Both the position numbers and the translations under genes were made by a program. A stretch of 36,299 bases of DNA from Roseibacillus sp. (GTDB lineage Bacteria; Verrucomicrobiota; Verrucomicrobiia; Verrucomicrobiales; Akkermansiaceae), in contig PBAI01000024.1 in the NCBI GenBank assembly GCA_002715825.1, forward strand, positions 1 to 36,299. Direction: 5' to 3'. Below the pieces are notes generated by a model that was not told the DNA's origin, did no database searches, and worked only from the letters and a program-made list of their open reading frames with translations. This document shows positions 25,839 to 34,862 of this stretch, piece by piece. Numbering within the stretch: position 1 is the stretch's first letter; every line of letters begins with the position of its first letter.

Positions 25839-28187
25839 ATGAGGTCATCAGGTCTTACATTGGCAGCTCTTCTGGCGATAGCTGTGCCAGCATCCGGCAA
25901 AGTCGGCGTGGAGTTCAGGGAAAAGATAGAGCCTTTCCTTCAGGACTACTGCTACGATTGCCATGGTGATGGAGCCAAGAAGGGAGATATCGCATTGGAC
26001 GATTTCAAGGATCTCTCAAGTCATCTTGAGAACCACGAACTATGGTTGCGAATCTGGAGGAACGTCAGAACGCATCTCATGCCTCCGATAGAGGGCGATT
26101 TTCAACCTTCTCCCGAAGAGCGTGCAGAGCTCATGGCCTGGATAGAGAGTAACGTCCTGAAGCTTGATCCGGAAAATCCGGACCCAGGCAGGGTGACGAT
26201 CCGGCGTCTCAATCGCGAAGAGTATCGAAATACCATACAGGATCTGGTTGGAGTCGATTATAACGTAGATGACAACTTCCCTCCTGATGATACCGGATTT
26301 GGGTTTGATACCATTGGTGACGTTCTGACAATCTCACCTCTCCTTCTCGAAAAATACCTGATGGCAGCCGAGACCGTTGCTGACCTCGCTCTTCCCTCCA
26401 CGGTGGTACGCAGGAGACCAATCACTATTGATGCCGGAAATTTTCGTGAGCGAGGAAATAATCAGCAAAGCGCCCGCTTTATGGAGGCCGACAAGAAGCA
26501 TACAGTTGGCGCGGAGAGAAGATTCAGCAGAGCAGGAGTCTATAACCTGCAGGTTAATTATCGGATAGAGAACGAACGTGGCCGTCCCGAGGGGCAGACT
26601 GCCATCTGGCGTATCATGGTTGATGGGAAGGAAATCGAGTCCGTAAAGGTCGATGGAGGGAGGCGCTCGAGTGGTGAGTTCAGAACCGAGATTGCGTTAA
26701 GCGAGGGAAACCACCGTTTTGAGTTCTCGATGCTTCCTGGAGCTCCGGGAGAGGGGAAGGGGACCTGGGGAGTCAGGGTGGAGGATTGCAAACTGGTCCG
26801 CCAGGCAGGCAGCGAATGGGCGCTCTATCCGGAAAGCTACCGGAGAATATTTTTCAAGGGGCTGCCACCCGAGGAGAAGTCGGCTCGTGATGCCTATCTG
26901 CGCGAAATCGTCAGGGAGTTCGCGTCCAAGGCGTTCAGGCGTCCGGCGGAGGATCGCTTTGTTGATGCGTTAACTGCCCTCGCTCTCGATCGCAACCAGG
27001 ATGACGGTGCGAAGTTCGTGGACGGAGTTAAGCTTGCCGTTACCGCAACCCTTACGTCACCTCGATTTCTTTTTCGAAGAGAGGTTCAGGCAGAGCCTGA
27101 TAATCCCGGGAGAGTCGTTCCAGTTGATCAGTTTGCGCTGGCCTCACGTCTTTCCTATTTCCTCTGGAGCTCGACCCCCGATGAGGAGTTGCTCCGTCTG
27201 GCATCGAAGGGCCAGCTACGGGCAGAGCTTCGCTCACAAGTGGATCGGATGCTAGCTGACGAGAAGGCGAATCGCATGGTAAGGAATTTCGTGGGACAAT
27301 GGCTCCAGGCAAGGGACCTTGGAAGTTTGGACATCGATGTCCGTCATATTCTTGGAGAGAGTAACAAAAGGAGTGCCGAACGAATTTTTGACCATGAGAT
27401 GCGAAAGGACATGGGGGAAGAGACTGAGCTTTTCTTCCAGCATATTCTCAAGGAGAATCGCCCGATACTTGAGCTGCTCAACGCGAGATACTCTTTTCTT
27501 AACGAGAGTCTTGCCAAATTTTACGGGGTATCAGGAGTGAAAGGAGATACCTACCGCCGGGTTGAGTTCGGTGAGGAACAGCAGGCCCGAGGTGGAATCT
27601 TGACACAGGGGACTTTTCTCATTGTGACCTCTCAGCCGACCAGAACCTCTCCGGTGAAGCGGGGACTCTTTGTGCTGGAGAATATTTTGGGAACTCCTGC
27701 CCCGCCAGCGCCACCTGATGTGCCGGAGCTGGAGGATTCCGAAAAAGAGTCTGCCAAGGGGACAATGAGAGAACTCATGGTCGCACATCGCGAAAAGGCT
27801 TTGTGCAAGTCCTGCCATCAGCGCATGGACCCCATCGGTCTCGCCTTGGAGAATTTTAATGCCATCGGGCAATGGAGAGACGAGGATGCTGGTCAACCAA
27901 TCGACAGTGCCGGGCAACTTGTGACTGGTGAGAAATTTTCCAACGTCATGGAGCTAAAAGAGATTCTAATCAGTTCCAGGAAGGAGGATTTCTACCGGTG
28001 TCTGACCGAAAAGATGCTGACCTATGCGCTAGGCCGGGGGGTAGAGTATTACGATGCACCAGCAGTCGACCGGATTGTGAAGCGTTTACTCAATCAGGAA
28101 GGTAAAATGGCAGAGCTGATTTATGGAGTCGTAGAGAGCACGCCCTTCCAGAAGCGACGGGGGGATGGAAACAGGCTTCAAAATTAG
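25839..28187 (+). CDS. Planctomycete-type cytochrome c + DUF1587/DUF1592/DUF1588/DUF1585 protein
   Basis: 'VEFREKIEPFLQDYCYDCHGDGAKKGDIALDDF' heme motif, 'RLNREEYRNTIQDLVGVDYNVDDNFPPDDTGFGFDTIGDVLTISPLLLEKYL', 'FALASRLSYFLWSSTPDEELLRLASKG', 'RGGILTQGTFLIVTSQPTRTSPVKRGLFVLENILGTPAPPAPPDVPEL', 'CKSCHQRMDPIGLALENFNAIGQWR'. ATG 25839 starts the signal peptide. Confidence 0.95.
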   Translation: MRSSGLTLAALLAIAVPASGKVGVEFREKIEPFLQDYCYDCHGDGAKKGDIALDDFKDLSSHLENHELWLRIWRNVRTHLMPPIEGDFQPSPEERAELMAWIESNVLKLDPENPDPGRVTIRRLNREEYRNTIQDLVGVDYNVDDNFPPDDTGFGFDTIGDVLTISPLLLEKYLMAAETVADLALPSTVVRRRPITIDAGNFRERGNNQQSARFMEADKKHTVGAERRFSRAGVYNLQVNYRIENERGRPEGQTAIWRIMVDGKEIESVKVDGGRRSSGEFRTEIALSEGNHRFEFSMLPGAPGEGKGTWGVRVEDCKLVRQAGSEWALYPESYRRIFFKGLPPEEKSARDAYLREIVREFASKAFRRPAEDRFVDALTALALDRNQDDGAKFVDGVKLAVTATLTSPRFLFRREVQAEPDNPGRVVPVDQFALASRLSYFLWSSTPDEELLRLASKGQLRAELRSQVDRMLADEKANRMVRNFVGQWLQARDLGSLDIDVRHILGESNKRSAERIFDHEMRKDMGEETELFFQHILKENRPILELLNARYSFLNESLAKFYGVSGVKGDTYRRVEFGEEQQARGGILTQGTFLIVTSQPTRTSPVKRGLFVLENILGTPAPPAPPDVPELEDSEKESAKGTMRELMVAHREKALCKSCHQRMDPIGLALENFNAIGQWRDEDAGQPIDSAGQLVTGEKFSNVMELKEILISSRKEDFYRCLTEKMLTYALGRGVEYYDAPAVDRIVKRLLNQEGKMAELIYGVVESTPFQKRRGDGNRLQN

Positions 28188-28260
28188 GGGTTGGCTGCAT
28201 GCGAAAATCAGTCAAAAATTCTGTGCGAATCACCGTAATATTTGCGTATACTGATTACAA

Positions 28261-29622
28261 ATGAGGGAAATGAAGTCACTTCCGGGCCGAAGAGCCTTCC
28301 TTAGAGGGTTGGGAGCCACTGTTGCCCTTCCGGGATTTAGCTCTCTGGGGCTGGCAAAACCACTTGCAGGAGCTCGAGGGGTAACCGCCACCGGGGCTCC
28401 CTTGCGGATGGCATACCTGTGTCTTCCGAATGGTGTGATCATGGATAAGTGGAGACCGGAGGGAATTGGAGAAAACTTCGTTCTTAACGATTCCATGAAG
28501 TCGTTGGAGAATTCGCGTCAGGATCTGCAGATTCTGAAAGGGCTGGAGCAAGCCAGTGGCTGGGGCGGGAGAGATGGTGCTGGAGATCATGCGCGAGGAA
28601 ATGCCACTTTTCTCACGGGAGCCCGTCCGCGCAAAACATCGGGATCTGATATCCGGCTGGGAATTTCTGTCGATCAAATGGCGGCCAACTATCTGGCGCA
28701 AGAAACCAGACTACCATCCCTCGAACTTTCCTGTGATGGAGTGCGGAAGTCAGGTAGCTGTGACTCGGGTTACTCGTGTGCCTACCAGTATAACATCTCG
28801 TGGCGCTCTGCGACACAGCCAATGACGCCGGAGTCTAACCCGCGGTTGGTTTTTGAGCGGTTGTTTGGGAGTGGGACCAAGTCCGAGCGGAGCGAAAGTC
28901 AGGCAAGGCGAAGGGCGGAGAAGCGATCAATTCTTGATTTTGTTCTCGAGGACGCGAAGGCAATGGAGAAAAGCCTGGGGAGAAACGACCAGCAGAAGCT
29001 CGATGAATACATGACTGGCGTGCGGGAAATCGAGCGCCAGATCGAGAAGGCTGAGAGCATAGGTCCTCCGCCTGATCCGGGTGTGGAAGCGCCAGCCAAC
29101 GGGGTTCCCAGAGAATATCACGAGCATATCCGAATCATGTTTGAGATGATGATTCTTGCGTTTCAGACGGACCAGACGCGGATCGCCTCCTTCCTGCTTG
29201 CTTATGATGGCAGCAATCGCAATTTTCCCACGCACGGTGTCCGAGAGGGGCATCATGGACTTTCGCACCATGGAGGCAACAGGTCGAAGATCGAGAAGAT
29301 TGCGAGGATCGATACCTTTTATCTTGAGCAGCTGGCCTACTTCCTTGAGCGAATGCGAAATACCAAAGATGTCGACGGTAAGCCGCTGCTGTATAATTCC
29401 ATGATTGTCTGGGGCGGTGGACTATCTGATGGAGATCGTCATACCCACAACGATCTCCCAATTGTCCTCGCCGGCCATGCGGGGGGTAAATTCCGAGCTG
29501 GAAGGCACGTTGACCTCAAAGGAGACGTCCCCATGAATAACCTCTACCTGCGAATGCTTGAAGAAATTGGTGCCCCAGCCGGAAGGCTCGGAGATTCCAC
29601 CGGCATCCTTAGTCAGGTATAG
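28261..29622 (+). CDS. DUF1552 family protein
   Basis: 'PGRRAFLRGLGATVALP' Tat-like leader, 'PLRMAYLCLPNGVIMDKWRPEG', 'GDHARGNATFLTGARPRKTSGSDIRLGISVDQMAA', 'SLELSCDGVRKSGSCDSGYSCAYQYNISWRSATQPMTPESNPRLVFERLFG', 'MIVWGGGLSDGDRHTHNDLPIVLAG'. Downstream of the DUF1592-type gene on the same strand. Confidence 0.95.
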   Translation: MREMKSLPGRRAFLRGLGATVALPGFSSLGLAKPLAGARGVTATGAPLRMAYLCLPNGVIMDKWRPEGIGENFVLNDSMKSLENSRQDLQILKGLEQASGWGGRDGAGDHARGNATFLTGARPRKTSGSDIRLGISVDQMAANYLAQETRLPSLELSCDGVRKSGSCDSGYSCAYQYNISWRSATQPMTPESNPRLVFERLFGSGTKSERSESQARRRAEKRSILDFVLEDAKAMEKSLGRNDQQKLDEYMTGVREIERQIEKAESIGPPPDPGVEAPANGVPREYHEHIRIMFEMMILAFQTDQTRIASFLLAYDGSNRNFPTHGVREGHHGLSHHGGNRSKIEKIARIDTFYLEQLAYFLERMRNTKDVDGKPLLYNSMIVWGGGLSDGDRHTHNDLPIVLAGHAGGKFRAGRHVDLKGDVPMNNLYLRMLEEIGAPAGRLGDSTGILSQV

Positions 29623-29644
29623 CCCGGGGAGATGCCGGGTCTCG

Positions 29645-29656
29645 GGCTCGCGAGCC
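29645..29656. terminator. Possible weak terminator / palindrome GGCTCGCGAGCC after the DUF1552 gene
   Basis: 12-bp perfect palindrome followed by TTGTTTG; no clean T-tract. Confidence 0.25.
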
Positions 29657-29705
29657 TTGTTTGCAGGGATTTCTTTCTGTGGGAATTCCAGTTTCACATT
29701 GATCA

Positions 29706-32700
29706 ATGAGGCTCTCCACCAAGCTCCTTCTCACGATCTGCGTCCCGCCAGCGCTCATATGGCTTGTGGGAATGTACGTTGTAAAGATTTCACAGGATCA
29801 AATCAGGGAATCTATCCGGACGTCGGCAGAAGCAGAGGTTCAATCAGCTCAGGAACAGATCGACCGTGTGCTGCAGGACCGAACTGAGACCTGGGGGGAA
29901 TTCGTCGAGCAACGAAAAGTTATCGATGCGGTGACGAGATCCAATCGGCATATCCAGGGGCAAGAGGGTTTAATTGATCAAATCTCAGAAACTTGGAAAG
30001 ACCGCGAAAAGAGAAGCTCTCTGCCGGAGGGCATTTTAGATGAATCCTTGATGGCTGAACTTGGAGCCACAGTTGCCAGTATGTCCCAATTTGGTGGAGG
30101 GACTTGGATTTTCCGGGAAGTCCTTCTTACAAACGCTTATGGAGGTATCGTGGCGGAGAGTGGTCAGGGTGGAGACTACTTCCATGGCTCGGCTGCTTGG
30201 TGGAAAAAAGCCAAGGGCGAGGGGCAATACCTGGGGGCTGTGCGCGTGGAGCGGGACCAAAAAGGAGAAGAGGTTGTAATCATTGACTTCTGTCAGAGGA
30301 TCGAGGATTCATCAGGCCGGTTTATCGGTGTCCTGAAGGTTGATATCAACCTCGAGGAAGTGCTGCAGATTGTTGACTCTCATGCCACGAGAGGTGGGCG
30401 AAACCGGGGAATGGTGCTTCTGAATCAAGAGGAAGAGTTGATTCGGATTGGAGGAAGAGGAGAAACACGGACCCTATCGGACGGAAGCCGCTACCTCCAA
30501 GGAGTGAGTGGGGAGGTTTTCACATATTCGAAAACATCCGAGGGGGGACTGATGCACAGCTTGGGGTGGATCGCCGTTCATACCGCAGAGGCGGATGCCT
30601 TACTTGCACCGGTCAGGCAGCTTCGCAACAGCGTGATCCTCGCTGCAGCGGTTGGGACTTTTCTCGGCGTGGCGATCATGCTCTGGGTTGTCCTGCCGGT
30701 ATCTTGGAGAATGGGGCGGTTGGTAGAGGCAACGAAGCAGTTCGGAAAAGGGTCAAAAGGCATCCCGATTCCAGTCGTAGGCCACGATGAAATCTCTGAA
30801 CTCAGTCATGAGTTCAACCAGATGAGGACTCGTCTCGGAGAGACCCAGGAGAATCTGCGGGAAGCTATGGAGCAGGCAAAAGAGGCCAGTAAAGCCAAGG
30901 GTGATTTTCTTGCGAACATGAGCCACGAAATCCGTACTCCAATGAATGCCATCATGGGGATTACAGAACTCACCCTCGGCACGGAGCTGACCGAAGAGCA
31001 GCTCCATTATCAGGTTCTCGTGGAGCAGTCAGCGCACTCCCTCCTTATGCTTCTGAACGACATTCTCGACTACTCGAAGATAGAAGCAGGTAAGCTGGAG
31101 CTGGAGGATCGCGACTTTGATATCCGGGATTCTGTAGGGGATATTCTTCATACGATGTCACCGAGGGCGGTCGAAAAGAATCTTGAGCTGGTCCTGAAGG
31201 TTGGTCGGTCTGTACCCAGAATCTTGACCGGAGACCTCACCCGGTTGCGGCAGGTGATAGTAAATCTTGTGGGCAACGCCCTCAAGTTCACGGATTCCGG
31301 AGAGGTCGTTCTCGTGGTCGAGCGGGTAAAGGAGGTCGACGGACGTGTGGAGGTTCTCTTTGAGGTAAGAGATACGGGTATTGGTGTGAGAGCGGACCGA
31401 TTAGAGACAATCTTCGAGGTTTTCGCTCAGGCGGATAGTTCAACAACGCGGGAATTTGGCGGGTCCGGGCTCGGCCTGGCCATATCGAAGCGGATCGTGA
31501 AAAAGATGGGAGGTGAGATCTGGGCCGAAAGCGTTATCGGGGAAGGAAGTGTATTTCGTTTCACGGCACTTCTGGGAGCAGGTTCAGGAGGGGTGGATAA
31601 GGAAAGAGATTGCCTCGAGCCGCTCGAGGATCTTGAGGTTCTGGTGGTGGAGGACAATGCGACTCAGCGTGAAACCCTTGGAGAAATGCTGAGATTCTGG
31701 GGTTTGAAACCCAGTTTATGCTCAGATGCAACCCAAGCTGTCAGCGTCCTCGAACAAAAAGAGGCAATGGGCGAGGACTTGAAACTTATGATCGTCGACC
31801 GGGTCTTGGGTGATGAGGACGGCATAGAGCTCGCCACACGAATACACGCTAGGTCGCGCTGGAGTGAACTGCCGATGATCCTGCTTACCTCGGTGAGCGA
31901 CGGATCGCCGGGGAAGGAAGTTAATCAGGTGGGAATCAGCAAGGTCGTCAATAAGCCCATCAAGCAGTCACCACTGCTGGACGCCATAATGCTGGCGACG
32001 GGATTGGGAACAAGGAAACCCAAAAAAGGCAGAAGGGTGGCACGCGGACAGGAAAGATCCGTCGAGAGTATGAGCATCCTTCTCGCTGAGGATGGAAAGG
32101 TGAATCAGCTGGTCGCTGTTCGGCTCCTCGAGCGCAGAGGACACCGGGTGACAGTTGTGGAAAATGGGAAGGAGGCTGTGGATCAATCCATCAAGCAACA
32201 ATTCGATGTCATTCTCATGGATATACAGATGCCGGTAATGAGTGGGTATGAGGCCTGCCGGGAAATCAGGAAGATTGAAAAGAAGACCCAAGATCGTATT
32301 GCCATCGTGGCGATGACAGCGCACGCAATGCCAGGAGATCGGGAAGAGTGCCTGCAGGTTGGAATGGACGATTATATTTCCAAGCCGATCGAGTCTGAAG
32401 AGTTTTATGAGATAATTGAGAAATATGGCTCTCCTGTCAGTCGAGGAAGAGAGACTTTGAACGCCTCGCGAGAGGCCCTCGATGAAAAAAATGACCAGCA
32501 GAATGGTGAGAAAGAATTAGACGAGACCATCTTTGATGCAGAAGCGTTCAGTCAGCGGATAGGGGACGAGGCTCTGATGCGTGAGCTGATTCTGATCTTT
32601 GAGGAAGAAATGGAAGCGATGTGGATTTCTCTCCGAGAAGCTGAAAAGCGTCAGGATATGAAAACTATTCATGAGTCCGCCCATCGTTTGAAGGGCTTGG

Positions 32701-32885
32701 TCGGGAACTTTTGTGCTCGTCGTGCCTGGAAGTGTGCAACCGAGTTAAATGATCGGGCAAAGAAAGACTACCACGGTGATGAAGTAACTGAGGCCGTAAG
32801 TCGATTTGAACAAGAGCTGAGACTATTGGAATCATCCTTGTGTGATTTTCGGGAGGAGCTTGAGAATAAGGTGAACTGCCCGTGA
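29706..32885 (+). CDS. Hybrid sensor histidine kinase: Cache-like periplasmic sensor, HAMP, HisKA, HATPase_c, two REC domains, C-terminal Hpt
   Basis: N-terminal TM; HAMP 'VVGHDEISELSHEFNQMRTRLGE'; 'DFLANMSHEIRTPMNAIMGITEL'; 'RLRQVIVNLVGNALKFTDSGEVVL'; 'GSGLGLAISKRIVKKMGGEIWAES'; REC1 'VLVVEDNATQRETLGEML..LMIVDRVLGDEDGIEL'; REC2 'ILLAEDGKVNQLVAVRLL..VILMDIQMPVMSGYEACREIR'; Hpt 'IHESAHRLKGLVGNFCARRAW'. Confidence 0.95.
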   Translation: MRLSTKLLLTICVPPALIWLVGMYVVKISQDQIRESIRTSAEAEVQSAQEQIDRVLQDRTETWGEFVEQRKVIDAVTRSNRHIQGQEGLIDQISETWKDREKRSSLPEGILDESLMAELGATVASMSQFGGGTWIFREVLLTNAYGGIVAESGQGGDYFHGSAAWWKKAKGEGQYLGAVRVERDQKGEEVVIIDFCQRIEDSSGRFIGVLKVDINLEEVLQIVDSHATRGGRNRGMVLLNQEEELIRIGGRGETRTLSDGSRYLQGVSGEVFTYSKTSEGGLMHSLGWIAVHTAEADALLAPVRQLRNSVILAAAVGTFLGVAIMLWVVLPVSWRMGRLVEATKQFGKGSKGIPIPVVGHDEISELSHEFNQMRTRLGETQENLREAMEQAKEASKAKGDFLANMSHEIRTPMNAIMGITELTLGTELTEEQLHYQVLVEQSAHSLLMLLNDILDYSKIEAGKLELEDRDFDIRDSVGDILHTMSPRAVEKNLELVLKVGRSVPRILTGDLTRLRQVIVNLVGNALKFTDSGEVVLVVERVKEVDGRVEVLFEVRDTGIGVRADRLETIFEVFAQADSSTTREFGGSGLGLAISKRIVKKMGGEIWAESVIGEGSVFRFTALLGAGSGGVDKERDCLEPLEDLEVLVVEDNATQRETLGEMLRFWGLKPSLCSDATQAVSVLEQKEAMGEDLKLMIVDRVLGDEDGIELATRIHARSRWSELPMILLTSVSDGSPGKEVNQVGISKVVNKPIKQSPLLDAIMLATGLGTRKPKKGRRVARGQERSVESMSILLAEDGKVNQLVAVRLLERRGHRVTVVENGKEAVDQSIKQQFDVILMDIQMPVMSGYEACREIRKIEKKTQDRIAIVAMTAHAMPGDREECLQVGMDDYISKPIESEEFYEIIEKYGSPVSRGRETLNASREALDEKNDQQNGEKELDETIFDAEAFSQRIGDEALMRELILIFEEEMEAMWISLREAEKRQDMKTIHESAHRLKGLVGNFCARRAWKCATELNDRAKKDYHGDEVTEAVSRFEQELRLLESSLCDFREELENKVNCP

Positions 32886-32981
32886 TGAGGTGACTCTGGG
32901 GGGGCCGCGGTTCTGGCAGGTCGATAGAGCAAAGAGGAGTCAGAGTTGCAAAAAGCGCTTCGTTGTTATGTCCTCGGGCAA

Positions 32982-33830
32982 ATGAAGCCTTTGGTTTGGA
33001 TGAACGGCTCAATTCAGTCCTCCGAGGAGATGCGTATTTCACCATTCGATCACGGATTTACGGTGGGTAACGGGGTCTTTGAGACTATGATTTCCTATGA
33101 GGGATATCCGTTCGCCTTCACGAGGCATTATCAACGCCTCGAGCGTTCCGCAGCGGTGATGGGACTGTCGCTTCGCCCGCAGAATGAGCTTCTCGAAGCA
33201 AGTCTTCAGGTTCTTGGCGTTAACGATTTGAGCGGAAGGCGGGCTCGCCTGCGGATAACGGTTACCGGGGGACCTGCTCCACTGGGGAGCGAGCGAGGAA
33301 ATTCCGGAGAGACCACGCTGGTCGCTGCCGGGCCAGCGATGGAATGGAGTGATATGGAGGACGTGATCGTGGTGTGTCACTCACGCAATGAGAATGGTGC
33401 TCTTGCCGGAGTGAAATCCACGTCTTATGGAGAGAATGTGGTGGCTCTCGAGGAAGCGAGGGCTATCGGCGCTGGGGAAGCGATTTTTCCCAATACGAGA
33501 GGGGAGTTGTGTGAGGGGACGGGTTCCAACGTGTTTCTCGTTAGCGACGGAACGCTTCTGACTCCTCCGCTGAGTGGAGGCTGTCTGGCAGGCGTCACCA
33601 GAGCTTTGGTAATCGAGTTGGCGGCACGAGAAGGGATAGAGATCATGGAGAAAGCTGTTCCCGTGGCGCTGCTGGAGAGGGCGGAGGAAGCGTTCCTTAC
33701 TTCTACAACGAGGGAAGTGCATGCCATCAGGAGGGTGAATGGGCATATTCTGAGTCGCGAGCCGGGCCCAATTACGAGGACACTTGGAAGGGCCTTTCGG
33801 GCAATAGCAGCAACAGAGATAGATCCTTGA
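32982..33830 (+). CDS. Class IV PLP aminotransferase (BCAT / D-amino-acid aminotransferase / aminodeoxychorismate lyase-like)
   Basis: 'LVWMNGSIQSSEEMRISPFDHGFTVGNGVFETMISYEGYPFAFTRHYQRLERSA', 'GVKSTSYGENVVALEEARAIGAGEAIFPNTRGELCEGTGSNVFLVSDGTLLTPPLSGGCLAGVTRALVIELA', 'EEAFLTSTTREVHAIRRVNG'. Confidence 0.95.
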   Translation: MKPLVWMNGSIQSSEEMRISPFDHGFTVGNGVFETMISYEGYPFAFTRHYQRLERSAAVMGLSLRPQNELLEASLQVLGVNDLSGRRARLRITVTGGPAPLGSERGNSGETTLVAAGPAMEWSDMEDVIVVCHSRNENGALAGVKSTSYGENVVALEEARAIGAGEAIFPNTRGELCEGTGSNVFLVSDGTLLTPPLSGGCLAGVTRALVIELAAREGIEIMEKAVPVALLERAEEAFLTSTTREVHAIRRVNGHILSREPGPITRTLGRAFRAIAATEIDP

Positions 33831-33841
33831 GCACACTCAGA

Positions 33842-34228
33842 TCACCAGACCCGCTTGACTCCGTAGGAGTCAAATATCTCATTCGGACTAACAAGAGAAG
33901 CGCTCTGCTCCAGAGCTTCTGCGATAAGAAGTCGATCGAATGGGTCCCGATGGTGGCGTGGTAGTCGCGAAGTTCTGGCAAGAGCCGCTGAACTCAACGG
34001 TAGGATTTCTAGTCCAATGGACTCGATGGTGCTGTTAAATTCTTCTCCAAGGCCGTATGGGATTCTTAAACGGCCTAGTCCGGTTTTAACTGCAAGTTCC
34101 CAGGATGTGACGGAACTGACGAGCGATCTGGACTCCCCTTTCTCAATCAGGGCTGCTGCGGTTTCGGACAGTTCAGGAGCGCCCTCGAGAAACCAGACGA
34201 CCGTATTGGAATCGAGTAGAAGGTTCAT
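33842..34228 (-). CDS. PIN-domain ribonuclease toxin (VapC-like) of a type II toxin-antitoxin pair
   Basis: 'MNLLLDSNTVVWFLEG', 'VSSVTSWELAVKTGLGRLRIP', 'LPRHHRDPFDRLLIAEALEQSASLVSPNEIFDSYGVKRVW': conserved PIN acidic residues in the PhdVapC subgroup pattern. Confidence 0.92.
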   Translation of the reverse strand: MNLLLDSNTVVWFLEGAPELSETAAALIEKGESRSLVSSVTSWELAVKTGLGRLRIPYGLGEEFNSTIESIGLEILPLSSAALARTSRLPRHHRDPFDRLLIAEALEQSASLVSPNEIFDSYGVKRVW

Positions 34229-34260
34229 GAGTGCAGATGGGTTGGTTTATCGGTAGCCGT

Positions 34261-34350
34261 TTGCGACCTCGACACCAGACCCCGGGACAAGTCCCGGGGT
34301 CCGGCAAGGCAGGGGGTTTCAGGGCAGCAGTAAAGTAAGAACAGTCGCAA
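34261..34350. repeat. Small palindromic element (REP/MITE-like candidate) between antitoxin and toxin genes
   Basis: 7-bp terminal inverted repeat TTGCGAC (34261-34267) / GTCGCAA (34344-34350) enclosing a perfect 11-bp-arm palindrome GACCCCGGGAC-AA-GTCCCGGGGTC (34278-34301). Confidence 0.45.
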
Positions 34351-34487
34351 GGACTTTGCAGATCGTGGTAATTCAATCTGAGGATGAAAAATCCAGATAT
34401 CGAAGGGTGAATTTCGGGAGGCTTTGGGTGTGTCGGACTCGTAGGATGAAGCTGGATGAAAGGGGCTGAGCTGAAGGGCTATTCTCT

Positions 34488-34706
34488 TCAGAGGGGCTCA
34501 TCGAAGTCGTCGGCCATCCAGAACCCAGATCCGCTCGCCATGCCTCGTTTCGGCAGATTCGTTTGCGGGCTGGGTGGACGAAGTTCGGCGACCGTTCGAC
34601 CATGTTTCGTGATCTGGAACACTTCGCCATCGGTCATAATCTCCGCCACGATAGAGCTCAGCTTGGTCTTGGCTTCAAAGATTCCAATTCGTCTCACGGA
34701 AAACAA
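34488..34706 (-). CDS. Phd/YefM-family antitoxin
   Basis: 'IGIFEAKTKLSSIVAEIMTDGEVFQITKHGRTVAELRPP' typical Phd_YefM N-terminus. Start is TTG at 34706, or possibly GTG 3 codons downstream. Same strand and upstream of the PIN gene. Confidence 0.85.
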   Translation of the reverse strand: MFSVRRIGIFEAKTKLSSIVAEIMTDGEVFQITKHGRTVAELRPPSPQTNLPKRGMASGSGFWMADDFDEPL

Positions 34707-34723
34707 ACTAGTCTAACTAGTTT
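34705..34723. promoter_or_regulatory. Probable antitoxin operator: AAACTAG-TCTAA-CTAGTTT
   Basis: Perfect 7-bp inverted repeat with 5-bp spacer, also readable as two ACTAGT hexamers, at the antitoxin start in an AT-rich stretch. Confidence 0.5.
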
Positions 34724-34862
34724 AAATAGAAAAGGAAAAACTCAGGAGGCTCAAATTTACCTCAAAATACTAACAATGCGTTAGTTATGAAAAACAAGGA
34801 CCGCCTAGAGATCCGCAAAGGACTATCGAGTGTGGCGCCGAGATCGGCTCGATTCCCTCGGT

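Noticed and set aside
34173-34376. 67-aa minus-strand ORF across the TA gap
   Set aside because: Overlaps the palindromic element and the toxin 5' end out of frame; no antitoxin-like features.
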